43,412 nt of DNA from Bacillota bacterium (GTDB lineage: Bacteria > Bacillota > SHA-98 > UBA4971): contig DUSX01000020.1 in the NCBI GenBank assembly GCA_012842395.1, forward strand, positions 1 through 43,412, in the 5' to 3' direction. A program made the position numbers and the translations under genes. Shown piece by piece: positions 8,731 through 18,731 of the stretch (the first letter of the stretch is position 1; each line of letters begins with the position of its first letter). The notes beneath the pieces were generated by a model. It saw only the letters and a program-made list of their open reading frames with translations. It had not been told where the DNA came from and ran no database searches.

Positions 8731-9222
8731 GTGAACGGGATGGGGAAACCCGGCATACCTCGTTACGTCGCCGTGCTGAAAGGCATGGATGTTTGTTCTG
8801 CCAAGGTGGACCTCGCAGAACATGATGTGGAATACTGGCGCGCGCATCCTGAAGAGTTGCAAAGGCTTGTGGAGAGGATTCGGACCGGAATGCGTGCTCT
8901 GCACGAAGCGGGCTACCCGGAATGGGGCACCGCGATTCCTGTAGATGCGCACAGGCTCCACGAGGCACAGGGTTGGACGCCTGGGCAGTACATCTATGAT
9001 GAGATAGAGGAGAAGGCGGTTGCGGAGGCTTTTAAGGAAAAGGGCGAGGCGGCCTGGGATGATCCGCGCGTTACCGGCAGCAAGTGGTATAAGGATTACA
9101 TCGGCGAACAGGTGTATTGGCAGCGAGAGCGCAACAGGGCCATCCAGAGAGGTGAAGAAATTCTGGGGCAGCTAGGCTTCAGGGCGGACGGCTCCGCTAT
9201 CGCAAGCGGGGGGGTTAGTTAG
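8731..9222 (+). CDS. Hydrophilic protein of unknown function
   Basis: About 163 residues, not recognised. The frame is open further upstream to 8551, but that part reads like non-coding DNA and overlaps the PDZ gene. I start at GTG 8731, preceded by GAGGGAGAAAGG; ATG 8740 in the same frame is an alternative. The protein is rich in Glu, Trp and Tyr (for example DVEYWRAHPEEL, KWYKDYIGEQVYWQRE) with no signal peptide or membrane segment. The end runs into a pair of nested hairpins that may terminate transcription. It probably belongs to the integrative element's cargo. Confidence 0.6.
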   Translation: MNGMGKPGIPRYVAVLKGMDVCSAKVDLAEHDVEYWRAHPEELQRLVERIRTGMRALHEAGYPEWGTAIPVDAHRLHEAQGWTPGQYIYDEIEEKAVAEAFKEKGEAAWDDPRVTGSKWYKDYIGEQVYWQRERNRAIQRGEEILGQLGFRADGSAIASGGVS

Positions 9223-9270
9223 GTAATAAGCCCAGTCCCCCCGCTGTCTCATTCTTCAAAGAATGAGACA
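9205..9270 (+). terminator. Two nested inverted repeats at the end of the 8731 gene
   Basis: AGCGGGGGG (from 9205) pairs with CCCCCCGCT (9237-9245). Directly abutting, TGTCTCATTCTT (9245-9256) pairs perfectly with AAGAATGAGACA (9259-9270) over a 2-base gap. The first arm overlaps the end of the coding region. There is no T-run after the second hairpin, so it may be a factor-dependent terminator or a protein-binding site rather than a classic terminator. Confidence 0.45.
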
Positions 9271-9331
9271 CTAATAACAAGCAGCTTGGGCGGGTGGATG
9301 GCCTTCTAAGTCGTCGAAACATTTCACGGTC

Positions 9332-9556
9332 GTGTACGCGCCAGGATACGAAGGCTGTGCGGGCAAAACACTGGGATACGCGGAGCAGGCATGGCAGATC
9401 CTCAGGGACTACGCCAGGCTGGTAGCCGGCATGAAGCGTTGGTGGTTCAGGCAACTCGCAGTCAATCCTGGTCGTGTCGATGCTTGGATCGTGGCTGTGG
9501 TCGGTATTCTGGCAATGCTGGTCATCGTAGCAGTGCTCGCGCGCCTTATTGGCTAG
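9332..9556 (+). CDS. Possible small membrane protein
   Basis: A 74-codon frame from GTG 9332 ends in one strong membrane helix (DAWIVAVVGILAMLVIVAVLA) preceded by KRWWFRQL, the usual positive, aromatic edge. The N-terminal half (LGYAEQAWQILRDYARL) looks like an amphipathic helix. The GTG has no clear ribosome site, and the frame is open upstream to a TAA near 9276 with coding-like content but no better start, so the gene may be truncated. Function unknown; a holin-like or anchor role would be pure guesswork. Confidence 0.4.
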   Translation: MYAPGYEGCAGKTLGYAEQAWQILRDYARLVAGMKRWWFRQLAVNPGRVDAWIVAVVGILAMLVIVAVLARLIG

Positions 9557-9668
9557 CTGAGGCCGGGCACGTCCTCGACGCATGGGAGGCCGACGAAGCA
9601 AGCCCCTTCCTTGCGACGACGCGGCAGTTCGGACCGCAGACGGCGGTGATAGGAAAGGAGGCCAATCG

Positions 9669-9998
9669 ATGAATCAGCTTACGAGTGACATCGTATGGGT
9701 GCGCAGGCAGTGGAATCACTGGCAGAAGGCGGCATACAGATTAAAGGATTTAACAGGCATCCATTGGGATGTAGTCAGTGGGGGTTGTCAGGCCCCCGCT
9801 CCCAGACCGTTTATTCATGCCTATGTTCAGTGCGATGCCATGATAGAGGGAGAGCTTGCCCACAGCGGCGTACATGGACCATGTCCCCACACCATAAAGG
9901 TTTGTATCGTAAAAAAAGACAATGATCCCAAGGTTTTTGCCAGACTCGTACAAGTAGCCGATGGTTTTTACAAAAGCCAGACGGTCAGAGAAAAGTAG
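9669..9998 (+). CDS. Small protein of unknown function
   Basis: I place the start at ATG 9669 because AAAGGAGG stands seven bases in front of it; the longer frame from 9582 overlaps this site. The product has 109 residues beginning MNQLTSDIVWVRRQWNHW, with a Cys/His-bearing centre (SGGCQAP, YVQCDAM, HGPCPHTIKVC) and a basic end. No family is recognised and no membrane segment is seen. Local base composition is a little less GC-rich than neighbours. It is part of the small-gene group ahead of the integrase. Confidence 0.65.
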   Translation: MNQLTSDIVWVRRQWNHWQKAAYRLKDLTGIHWDVVSGGCQAPAPRPFIHAYVQCDAMIEGELAHSGVHGPCPHTIKVCIVKKDNDPKVFARLVQVADGFYKSQTVREK

Positions 9999-10272
9999 GG
10001 AAACCGTTTCCCCACCTCACGCACGGTCCAACAGGACGTGCAGATTGCTACCTAGCGACGCACAGGAGGGCGTACGGGCGCCTCTGAAGGGTGCCCGGGC
10101 AAAGAGAGCGCCGACGCGCCTACGAGGCCGCCTAGCGTGTCAAACAAACTACCGCACGAACGCGTACCTGCGCGCTCGTGGTGCCTTCGGACGGCGCGTC
10201 TGAGGAAAGAACTGCCAGCTGCTGTCGTGCAGGTGCCGCTGAGGAGGTAGGGCACAGGAGGGTATCATTCGG

Positions 10273-10515
10273 ATGGCGCCGGTACAGGTTGCGCCGGAGC
10301 CGGAGCCTCCGCGTTCGCCGCTTCTTCCGGCAGCGATTCCTCCGTTGAAAGGCAGATGAACGCTGTCTGGACTTCCGGAAACTCGCGGGCGAGGAAATCG
10401 CCGACCGCTTGACATTGCATTCGAGGAGCACAAGAGCATTGCCCGCATGGCGCGGGACCTCATCATCGAGGCGAGGCGCAGGGCCGAAGAATCCAACCGC
10501 GAGCGCGGACAGTAA
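10273..10515 (+). pseudogene. Possible broken small gene upstream of the integrase
   Basis: An ATG at 10273 has AGGAGGG ten bases in front and opens a frame reaching TAA at 10513-10515, interrupted by one TGA at 10357-10359. The part after the stop ends in a clearly helical, protein-like stretch (DIAFEEHKSIARMARDLIIEA). A neighbouring frame between the two parts reads CLDFRKLAGEEIADRL, so two compensating frameshifts are an alternative explanation. The position directly before an integrase gene would suit an excisionase or control protein, but no such family is recognised. Could be an assembly error. Confidence 0.3.
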
Positions 10516-10565
10516 AAGGCCAATTGCAACTAGTCTGAGTATGCAAACACAGGGAGGGAATACTC

Positions 10566-11753
10566 GTGGCGGGACAGATCATTCAGCGCGGAGAGAACAT
10601 CTTCCTCGTCCGGGTGTTTCTCGGGCGCGATAAGGACGGGAAGCGGCGTTACCACAACAAGACCATTCACGGGACCAAGAAGGATGCGCAAAGATACCTG
10701 ACCGCCGTTCTGCGGGAAAGGGACCTCGGAACCTTCGCCGAGCCGACACGTATGACGGTAGACGAATACCTGGATAAATGGTTAGCGACTGTTGCGAGAC
10801 CGCGGGTAAGCCCACGCACATATGAGGACTATGACAGCAACCTGAGACGGTACGTACGAAAGCCCCTGGGCGCGAAACGGTTGCACCAGGTAACACCCCT
10901 GGAGATCCAGGAGGTTTACACGACTATGATCGAGCGTGGGTTAGCACCCCGGACCGTGCGTTACGTCCACGCAGTGCTCAACAACGCGCTGGAACAGGCG
11001 GTGAAATGGGGTTTCATCGCCCGGAACCCTGCTCAGTACGTCGAACTACCCGGGCGGGCGTCAAAGGAAATGCACGCCATGTCGCGCGAGGAAGTGGAGA
11101 GATTCTTACAAGCCGCGCAGAGCGACCCTTTCTATACCCTCTTCCTCGTGGCCATAACTACGGGCATGAGACCGGGGGAGTACCTAGCCCTGCAATGGAA
11201 GGACGTAGACTTCGAGGCAGGAAAGGTTTCCGTGCGGCGGACTCTCGCCAGGCGCCATGACAGGCAGGACGAGAACGACCCCGTGCCATCGTGGTATTTC
11301 AAGGAGCCGAAGACGCCTGGGAGCCGCCGGAGCATAAAACTGTCGCCCACGGTGTTACAGGCTCTGCGCGTTCACAAGGCGCGGCAGGCGGAAGAGAGGC
11401 TGGCGGCGGGCCAGAAGTACCATAATCTTGACCTCGTGTTCGCGACGGACCTCGGGCTTCCCGTGCACGAGCACAACCTCGTGCGCCGTCACTTCAAGCC
11501 CATCCTGCAGAAGGCGGGGTTGTCCTCGGAGACCCGGTTGTACGACCTGCGACACACCTGCGCCACCCTGTTGCTGAAGGCTGGCGTGCATCCCAAGATA
11601 GTCTCGGAACTACTCGGACACTCCACGGTGAAGTTGACGCTTGACACTTACTCGCATGTTCTGCCGGACATGCAGCAGCAGGTCTCTGACGGCATGGAGG
11701 CCCTGCTGTTCTCGGACGGCAACCCGAAAGCGAAGAAGAAGGGAGTGGAGTGA
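10566..11753 (+). CDS. Phage-type tyrosine site-specific integrase
   Basis: A 395-residue tyrosine recombinase that would integrate and excise the element at an att site. The N-terminal part (about 1-60) is an AP2-like arm-binding domain, 62-160 is the SAM-like core-binding domain (MTVDEYLDKWL onward), and 170-380 is the catalytic domain. Visible catalytic residues are Arg202 (TTGMRPGEYLAL), Lys about 249, Arg329 in YDLRHTCATLLL, His352 (LLGHSTVKLTLDTY) and the nucleophile Tyr362. The His before the second Arg is replaced by Tyr, a common variant. Start is GTG 10566 behind GGGAGGG. It points toward and ends 90 bases from the 3' end of tRNA-Lys, the usual arrangement for tRNA-targeted integrases. 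Confidence 0.94.
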   Translation: MAGQIIQRGENIFLVRVFLGRDKDGKRRYHNKTIHGTKKDAQRYLTAVLRERDLGTFAEPTRMTVDEYLDKWLATVARPRVSPRTYEDYDSNLRRYVRKPLGAKRLHQVTPLEIQEVYTTMIERGLAPRTVRYVHAVLNNALEQAVKWGFIARNPAQYVELPGRASKEMHAMSREEVERFLQAAQSDPFYTLFLVAITTGMRPGEYLALQWKDVDFEAGKVSVRRTLARRHDRQDENDPVPSWYFKEPKTPGSRRSIKLSPTVLQALRVHKARQAEERLAAGQKYHNLDLVFATDLGLPVHEHNLVRRHFKPILQKAGLSSETRLYDLRHTCATLLLKAGVHPKIVSELLGHSTVKLTLDTYSHVLPDMQQQVSDGMEALLFSDGNPKAKKKGVE

Positions 11754-11843
11754 CGGCAAGCACACTCTTGGGAGTCTGGCACACTATAGGCACACAAGCA
11801 TTGCTGAAAGAACCTTCATCGCCTGCCCAAACCCCAAAATAGC

Positions 11844-11919
<76 letters not shown>

Positions 11920-11984
11920 ACCCAAACTTTGGACTATTCATTTTTACACGGCCGGGAAATCCCGGTCGTGTCGCGCTTACAAAA

Positions 11985-12061
11985 TGGTAGCGGCGACTGG
12001 ATTCGAACCAGTGACACCGCGGGTATGAACCGCGTGCTCTGACCAACTGAGCTACGCCGCC
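11985..12061 (-). tRNA. Elongator tRNA-Met (anticodon CAT)
   Basis: Acceptor GGCGGCG/CGCCGCT, anticodon stem CGCGG/CCGCG with loop TTCATAC (CAT), T arm ACTGG-TTCGAAT-CCAGT and encoded CCA. It pairs at position 1-72 and lacks the GGG/CCC anticodon stem of initiators. The sequence resembles elongator Met of Bacillota more than the CAT-anticodon Ile species, though modification state cannot be seen. Confidence 0.92.
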
Positions 12062-12132
12062 GCCTGAACCTATATGGACTGCGCGTGGGGCGTCGGACGC
12101 TGTCGCCTCCGCACGTCCCACGCTAAGAAAAA

Positions 12133-12208
<76 letters not shown>

Positions 12209-12268
12209 ACGTAAACTTTGTCGTCGGCACCGCGCCCGTTCTATGCACGGCGCCCCGCTACATTCGTT

Positions 12269-12296
12269 ATTATAACACACGAACCAGTGTCGTCAA
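12269..12296 (-). promoter_or_regulatory. Promoter of the fMet-Met-Lys tRNA operon
   Basis: On the minus strand TTGACG (12296-12291) and TATAAT (12274-12269) are separated by 16 bases, close to consensus. Transcription would begin about 50 bases before tRNA-fMet. The short AT-rich box stands out in very GC-rich DNA. Confidence 0.8.
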
Positions 12297-12507
12297 GTGG
12301 TAAATGCGGCCTGGCCGCGCTGCCGCCCCGGCCCCGCCCGACGCGTCCTGCGCTCGTACGGCAGCCATCACAGCGTCACAGCCGATTCAACGCAGCCGTC
12401 ACAGCGGCGTCGCCGCGGCGGCGGCGTCAGCGTATGGCGTCGTCAGCGCGCAGCATCCCCGAAGCCGCCGAGGCCACCCGCCATCGCCGCCAGCTCTAAA
12501 CCGCTCG

Positions 12508-13692
<1,185 letters not shown>

Positions 13693-14202
13693 GGAATTCC
13701 GTCCCCGCACGACCCCGCTACACCCGTTCCCAGCGCCGCCCGCGGCAGCCGCACTCGGCGCGGCCTTGCACGGCACCACCTGACCCGACGCGGGCCGCCC
13801 GGCGCCCGGCACCCGGCTCGGCCCCGCCCTGCGCCGACGGCCTCGCTCCGCGCAGCTGCTTTGCGTGTCGCGCTTCCGGCTTCAGGGTCTGCGGCGTTCC
13901 CTCCCTCCGATTAGGTTATTCGGATACGCCATTGAGACTGCCCGTAATCTCATCTGCGCTGTCACCCGTCCGCGTCACCATAACGGGACCGCCATGGCAC
14001 CATTGGCACGTTGCGACCTTAGTGTCGCCAGGGCGCCACCGCACCCGCGCTCTGTTCGGCTGTTCGCCCTCACCCCGCCGGACCAGAACCCACCGCGCCG
14101 CACTGGAGTCCCCGCACCGCCCGCCGCCCGCCACGTGTCACGCGCCGGGCGCCAAGCAAGTGCAAGGTGCAACGCACCTCGCGCCATGCTACGCTACTCG
14201 CG
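13693..14202. other. Intergenic between tdh and kbl, no gene seen
   Basis: About 510 very GC-rich bases between two genes of one pathway. Open frames here are composition artefacts without ribosome sites. The length makes a separate promoter for kbl possible, but no clear promoter is visible. Confidence 0.4.
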
Positions 14203-15240
14203 TCAGGGGAAGAGCACGATCTTGCCGCAATTCCCTGAGCGTGCAAGCTCCATGGCTTGCTCGAATTCGTCCAGCGGGAACCTGTGGGTGATGACGGGCG
14301 AAACGTCGAGGCCCGCCCTCAGCAGGGCCGCCACCCTGTACCAGGTTGCGAACATCTCACGACCAGAGATGCCCTTGAGGGTAGCGCCCTTGAATATCAC
14401 GCCGTCCGCGAGGTCTATCTCGACCGGCCGAGACGGCAACCCCAAGAGGCTCATCTGCCCGCCTTTTCGCAGCGCCGCAAGACCCTGCCTGATGCCGTCG
14501 GGATGGCCCGACATCTCGAGCACCACGTCCACGCCCATCCCGTCAGTAGCTTCGGTCATCGCCCTCACGGGATCTTCGCGCCGGGAGTTGATGACGAGGT
14601 CTGCTCCGAGCTTCCTCGCGAGGTCCAGTCGGCACTCGTTGACATCCGCGACGAAGACGCGAGTCGCCCCCGCCATGCGGGCTATGGGGATCGCGCACAG
14701 GCCTATGGGACCCACCCCAACGATGGCAACCGTGGCCGCCGCCACGTCCGCCGAGAAGACCGTGTGCACAGCGTTCCCCAGGGGATCGTGGATCGCCGCG
14801 ATCTCGATCGGCACGTCAGGCGCGACCTTCCACACGTTTTCTTCGGGCACTACCACGTATTCGGCGAAGCACCCGTCCCTGTCGACGCCTATGATCTGGA
14901 CGTTCTGGCAGATATGGCCTTTCCCGGTGCGGCAGTGAAAGCATACCCCGCACGTGATGTGGGTCTCGGCGGAAACGAAATCCCCCGGGGCGGTGGACCT
15001 TACTTGCGGCCCGACTTCGACCACCTCGCCGCAGAACTCGTGGCCGAAGACCCTCGGGGGATGGATCCTTGACTGCGACCATGGATCCCAGTTATAGATA
15101 TGAATGTCCGTGCCGCATATAGCGGTGGCCTTCACCTTCACGAGCACATCCCTCGGACCCACGCCCGGGATCGGCACCCTGGTCATCGCCGCCCCGGGCC
15201 CCGCGGTCGGCTTGATGACGGCCCTCATCTCCCCTGTCAT
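14203..15240 (-). CDS. tdh: L-threonine 3-dehydrogenase
   Basis: A 345-residue zinc alcohol dehydrogenase-type enzyme oxidising L-threonine with NAD to 2-amino-3-oxobutyrate, which kbl then cleaves. The signature ICGTDIHIYNWDPW (41-54) is specific for threonine dehydrogenase. Catalytic zinc ligands are Cys42 and His67-Glu68 in GHEFCGE; the structural zinc loop has Cys97, 100, 103 and 111. HDPLGNAVHT is near 151 and the Rossmann motif GVGPIG at 175-180. I start at 15240 (MTGEMRAV) behind GGGAGG; the ATG four codons later is possible, and the frame's longer extension is unsupported. Length matches the E. coli enzyme (about 340). Confidence 0.94.
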   Translation of the reverse strand: MTGEMRAVIKPTAGPGAAMTRVPIPGVGPRDVLVKVKATAICGTDIHIYNWDPWSQSRIHPPRVFGHEFCGEVVEVGPQVRSTAPGDFVSAETHITCGVCFHCRTGKGHICQNVQIIGVDRDGCFAEYVVVPEENVWKVAPDVPIEIAAIHDPLGNAVHTVFSADVAAATVAIVGVGPIGLCAIPIARMAGATRVFVADVNECRLDLARKLGADLVINSRREDPVRAMTEATDGMGVDVVLEMSGHPDGIRQGLAALRKGGQMSLLGLPSRPVEIDLADGVIFKGATLKGISGREMFATWYRVAALLRAGLDVSPVITHRFPLDEFEQAMELARSGNCGKIVLFP

Positions 15241-15847
15241 TACGCTTTGCGCCTCCCTTTTACACCTTAGCCAACCCGGCAGCACACCGACCTGACCCGG
15301 CTTGCCGCCCGCCACATCACCGCGCCGCTCTCCTATCGCCGCCCCACCGGTCGCCCCCTAAGGCGCCGCGCGGCCGCCCGCTGGCATCGCCGCTGCCGTT
15401 CAGCCCCCTCGGACGGCGACGCCCTCTCCGACGGCCCGAGGGGCTAGGACGATGAGACGCAGACGTTCCCGCGTCTGTGCCCCCTTTTGTATTATTCGCC
15501 GCAAGGCGCGGAACTCCTCGCTTCGCGTTAAGGATGCAGCCGAAAGGGACAAAGGGCAGCGAGAGCGCCCTCCCACCAGCCCACTAGCCCACCCGCCCGC
15601 CCCGCTCGCCAGCCCGCCGCTCGCCCAGACCCGTCCCACGCCGACGCCCAACGCCCCTTCCCGCGTGTGCTACGCGCTACGTGGCAATGCGTGGGACGCG
15701 CAGCAGCTCAACGTTTTGACATACTTTCTCCATAGAATCCTGAAAAGAGGTAGGTATAATCATTCTTGAGGATGATTGACAGCGCAGGTCTCCTGTCCGA
15801 AGATTAGAGAGACCCGTTATTGCCGTCTCTCGGGAGGCGTTGAGGAA
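15241..15847. other. Divergent intergenic region between tdh and the response regulator
   Basis: About 600 bases. The left two thirds are GC-rich with no credible gene. Near the right end are TTGACA at 15716-15721 and TATAAT at 15755-15760, separated by 33 bases, too far to be one promoter. The TATAAT may be the -10 of the two-component operon used with an activator, with start near 15767. This is a candidate only. The leftward tdh promoter was not located. Confidence 0.4.
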
Positions 15848-16531
15848 GTGAGCACCATTCTCGTGGTTGAAGACGAGGAGTCCGTGCGGGAGCTCGTTCG
15901 CATGTACCTCGAGAACGAAGGCTTCCGCGTCGAAACCGCGAGCGACGGCGAAGAAGCCCTCAATAAAGCCAGAATCGATCCGCCCGACCTCATCATTCTG
16001 GACATCATGCTGCCCAAGTTCGACGGATGGACGGTATGCAAAGAGGTGAAGAAGACCTCCAACGTACCCATAATCATGCTCAGCGCCAGGACTGAAGAAT
16101 TCGACCGCGTGCTCGGCCTGGAGCTTGGCGCGGACGATTACATCCCCAAGCCATTCAGCCCCCGCGAGATGGTGGCCCGCGTGAGGGCGGTCTTGCGAAG
16201 GGCCGGTGCCAGCCCCGGGGCGAGTGGCCGGGTGCTCACCTACCGCAATCTCACGATCGACCGCGACGCCAACCGGGTGACCATAAAGGACAAGGAGATA
16301 CCCGTGACCCCCAAGGAGTTCGACCTACTCTGGTTCCTGGCGTGCCACCCGGGCCGCGTGTACAGCCGCGAACAGCTCATCGCGGAAGTTTGGGGATACG
16401 ACTACATGGGTGACGCACGCACGGTCGATACACATGTCAAGCGCTTGCGCGAGAAACTCCACGCCGACGGCGACGTTACGTACATTAAGACGGTCTGGGG
16501 ACGCGGCTACAAATTCGAGGCGGGCGAATGA
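15848..16531 (+). CDS. OmpR/PhoB-family DNA-binding response regulator
   Basis: A 227-residue response regulator. The receiver domain (1-118) has the acidic pair VVEDEE, the phospho-acceptor Asp52 in LIILDIMLPKFDGW, the Ser/Thr in MLSARTEE and the Lys in YIPKPFSPREM. The winged-helix effector (about 130-225) ends with the typical VDTHVKRLREKL and TVWGRGYKF. Start is GTG 15848, with GGAGG ten bases ahead; the open frame upstream to 15776 has no better start. Its stop is immediately followed by the kinase ATG, so the two are co-translated. The phased 11-bp half-sites upstream of the efflux operon (18468) are the best candidate binding site. Closest in type to PhoB/PhoP/ResD regulators; which one cannot be settled from sequence alone. 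Confidence 0.92.
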   Translation: MSTILVVEDEESVRELVRMYLENEGFRVETASDGEEALNKARIDPPDLIILDIMLPKFDGWTVCKEVKKTSNVPIIMLSARTEEFDRVLGLELGADDYIPKPFSPREMVARVRAVLRRAGASPGASGRVLTYRNLTIDRDANRVTIKDKEIPVTPKEFDLLWFLACHPGRVYSREQLIAEVWGYDYMGDARTVDTHVKRLREKLHADGDVTYIKTVWGRGYKFEAGE

Positions 16532-18349
16532 ATGTCTAGAAGCCTTTTCGGCAAACTCCTGACGTCGTACCTTGTGGTGGCGCTGCTGACATTGCTTGCC
16601 GTAGGCATCGTCATGTCGCAGCTTTTCGCCAGCTACTACTACTCCGTCAGGGAGCGTCAGCTCATTCAACGAGGCAAGGCCATCGGGGAGCTGATGGAAT
16701 CGCACCTCGAGAATGGCGAGACCCTCGCGTCGCTGGACAGCGTACTTGGGCCCCTCGCCTACGCCCAGAACGTGCGCATGGCCGTGGTAGACCGACGGGG
16801 GTTCATACTCGCGGGCGGGGCCCGGCTGCCTGGCCCGCCGCACCTCCAATTCGAGACCGAGGAAAACCGCCGGATCCTGCAGGGAGAGGTGGTCTCAAGG
16901 CGTGACTATAATCCCCGCTTCAATCAGGTCGTGCTCTCGGTGGCCGTCCCCCTGAAGGCGCGGGGCCAGGTGGTAGGCGGGCTCCTGCTCTTTACGCCCG
17001 TCGCCGACATCGCGGCCACGGTAAGCGCCGTTGAGCGCATCATCGTATACGCCGCAGGCATCGCGATACTTGTGTCGGCGGTCCTCGGTTATTTCTTCTC
17101 CCGCTCCATCTCCCGTCCCATCAAGGAGATGAGCAGGATAACCCTGGAGATGTCCAAGGGCAATTTCGAGCAAAAGATACAGGTGACCTCCCAGGACGAG
17201 CTGGGCGAACTCGCCCATAGGTTCAATCATCTATCCGACGCCCTCCAAGAAACCATTAGCACCCTACACCAGGAGAAACTGAGGATCGAAAACATCCTGT
17301 CCAACATGTCAGAGGGAGTCGTGGCCACCGACGACCGCGGGAAGCTGATCCTCGCCAATCCCGCTGCCGCGCGCATGTTGAGATACCAAGACACCGGCCT
17401 TCTCGGTCTGTCGCTCAAAGACCTCTCTGCCTGCCCTGGGATGGCCGAGATCTTCGGAAGCGTGTTGGAGTCCGGCCGGGAAGAGGCGGCCGAGTACAAG
17501 CTTGGGGATGGCAAAACGTTCGTCCTCGTACATGTCGCTCCGCTGAAGGAGACCGATGGCAAAGTGTACGGCGCGGTCGGCGTATTCCAGGACATCACCG
17601 AGCTTCGGCAGCTCGAGCAGCTTCGCCGCGATCTCGTCGCGAACGTGTCTCATGAGCTGCGCACGCCCTTGACTTCAATCCAGGGCTTCCTCGAGGCCAT
17701 GATGGACGGAGTGATCTCCGACGAATCCGTGAGGAACCAATACCTCGAGCTCATGCACAGGGAGACCCTGCGTTTGAACCGCCTCATACACGACCTGCTC
17801 GACCTTGCGCTCATGGAGTCGGGCAAGGTGAGCTGGGACCTCAATACCGTTGATGCATCTGAGGTCGCGGCGCGCGTGGTGTCCAAGCTCACGCCGCAGC
17901 TCCAGGAGCACAAGCTCCGGGTTGAGAGGGATATTCCAGAGGATCTTCCCCTCATACTCGCGAACGAAGATCGAGTGGAGCAGGTCCTCATCAACCTCCT
18001 GGGCAACGCCGTCCAGTTCTCCCAGCCGGGGGGCGTGATCGCGATCCGTGCCCGGTCCTCGGGCAACGAGGTCACCGTGAGCGTCCAGGACCACGGCCCC
18101 GGCATTCCTGCCGAGGACCTCCCTTACATATGGGAACGCTTCCATCGGGTTGACAAGTCGCGTGCGCGTGCTCTGGGCGGGACGGGCCTCGGCCTCGCCA
18201 TCGTCAAACAGATAGTTGCTAGCCACGGGGGCCGGGTCGCCGTAGAGAGCGAGCCGGGCAAGGGTTCTACGTTCAGTTTCACACTGCCGGCGGTGCCGCC
18301 GGATGAGGCGGGCGGGACCGGCGAAGCCTACGGCGCAGCACGGTGCTAA
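16532..18349 (+). CDS. Membrane sensor histidine kinase with HAMP and PAS
   Basis: A 605-residue sensor kinase, partner of the adjacent regulator. Order: membrane helix 1 (about 8-34), an extracytoplasmic sensing part of about 130 residues, helix 2 (about 168-190), HAMP (190-242), a PAS domain (about 255-360, with VVATDDRGKLILANPAAARML), then HisKA with His374 in NVSHELRTPLTSIQGF. The ATP-binding domain has the N box NLLGNAVQFS, the G1 box DHGPGIP, the F box ERFHRVD and the G2 box GGTGLGLAIVKQI. This architecture is that of PhoR/WalK/ResE kinases of Bacillota. The signal is unknown; with an envelope efflux operon next door, envelope damage or phosphate limitation are the obvious guesses. The frame ends before a 490-base leader region. 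Confidence 0.93.
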   Translation: MSRSLFGKLLTSYLVVALLTLLAVGIVMSQLFASYYYSVRERQLIQRGKAIGELMESHLENGETLASLDSVLGPLAYAQNVRMAVVDRRGFILAGGARLPGPPHLQFETEENRRILQGEVVSRRDYNPRFNQVVLSVAVPLKARGQVVGGLLLFTPVADIAATVSAVERIIVYAAGIAILVSAVLGYFFSRSISRPIKEMSRITLEMSKGNFEQKIQVTSQDELGELAHRFNHLSDALQETISTLHQEKLRIENILSNMSEGVVATDDRGKLILANPAAARMLRYQDTGLLGLSLKDLSACPGMAEIFGSVLESGREEAAEYKLGDGKTFVLVHVAPLKETDGKVYGAVGVFQDITELRQLEQLRRDLVANVSHELRTPLTSIQGFLEAMMDGVISDESVRNQYLELMHRETLRLNRLIHDLLDLALMESGKVSWDLNTVDASEVAARVVSKLTPQLQEHKLRVERDIPEDLPLILANEDRVEQVLINLLGNAVQFSQPGGVIAIRARSSGNEVTVSVQDHGPGIPAEDLPYIWERFHRVDKSRARALGGTGLGLAIVKQIVASHGGRVAVESEPGKGSTFSFTLPAVPPDEAGGTGEAYGAARC

Positions 18350-18467
18350 GTGGGGGTACAGGAGACGGCTGGCCTTTCCCCAAGCACCCCTCACCCCTGC
18401 CAGTCTCTGTGACACGGCGTCGCAGACCGAGACCGCGCCGCTCGTTTACACGCCAGGCGGACGGGCG

Positions 18468-18522
18468 TTCACAAAACGTTGCTTTCTCTGTCACAATTTC
18501 TTAACATCCCGCGCGTTATACA
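18468..18522 (+). promoter_or_regulatory. Pho-box-like regulator site and -10 of the efflux operon
   Basis: Four hexamers start exactly 11 bases apart: TTCACA (18468), TTGCTT (18479), GTCACA (18490) and TTAACA (18501). The stretch CTGTCACAATT resembles half of the E. coli Pho box. TATACA (18517-18522) follows after 10 bases and there is no good -35. That is the layout of promoters activated by PhoB-type regulators, which bind direct repeats on one face of DNA and replace the -35 element. The adjacent two-component pair is the natural candidate. The phasing is seen; the function is inferred. Confidence 0.55.
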
Positions 18523-18701
18523 TAGTGAAGAATCCAACCTCAGGGAGAAAACCCAATTCCGCGGCCTCCAGACAAGGTTTGGCCCGGGATGGCAGGAGGT
18601 GGGAGCTTGGGGCCGAGCGGCCGATACCTGAATCCGCTCGTCCGAAATGCCGCAATGCCCCGTGAGACACGCCGCGTCAGAAACAAGGTTTCACGTTCGT
18701 C

Positions 18702-18731
18702 GGGGGCTGCCTCCGGGCACCCCCCTCTTTT
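18702..18731 (+). terminator. Terminator or attenuator hairpin in the efflux-operon leader
   Basis: GGGGGCTGCC (18702-18711) pairs with GGCACCCCC (18717-18725), with one bulge, and is followed by TCTTTT. This is a good intrinsic terminator. It lies 350 bases after the kinase stop but downstream of the Pho-box-like promoter and upstream of the first TolC-family gene. It may end the kinase transcript, attenuate the efflux operon, or both. Confidence 0.6.

Noticed and set aside
12297-12507. Coding potential between the tRNA promoter and kbl
   Set aside because: Open frames are due to GCG-rich repeats, lack ribosome sites and show no family resemblance.
15716-15760. TTGACA and TATAAT as one promoter for the response regulator
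   Set aside because: Spacing of 33 bases is far outside the usable range; only the TATAAT is kept as a possible -10.
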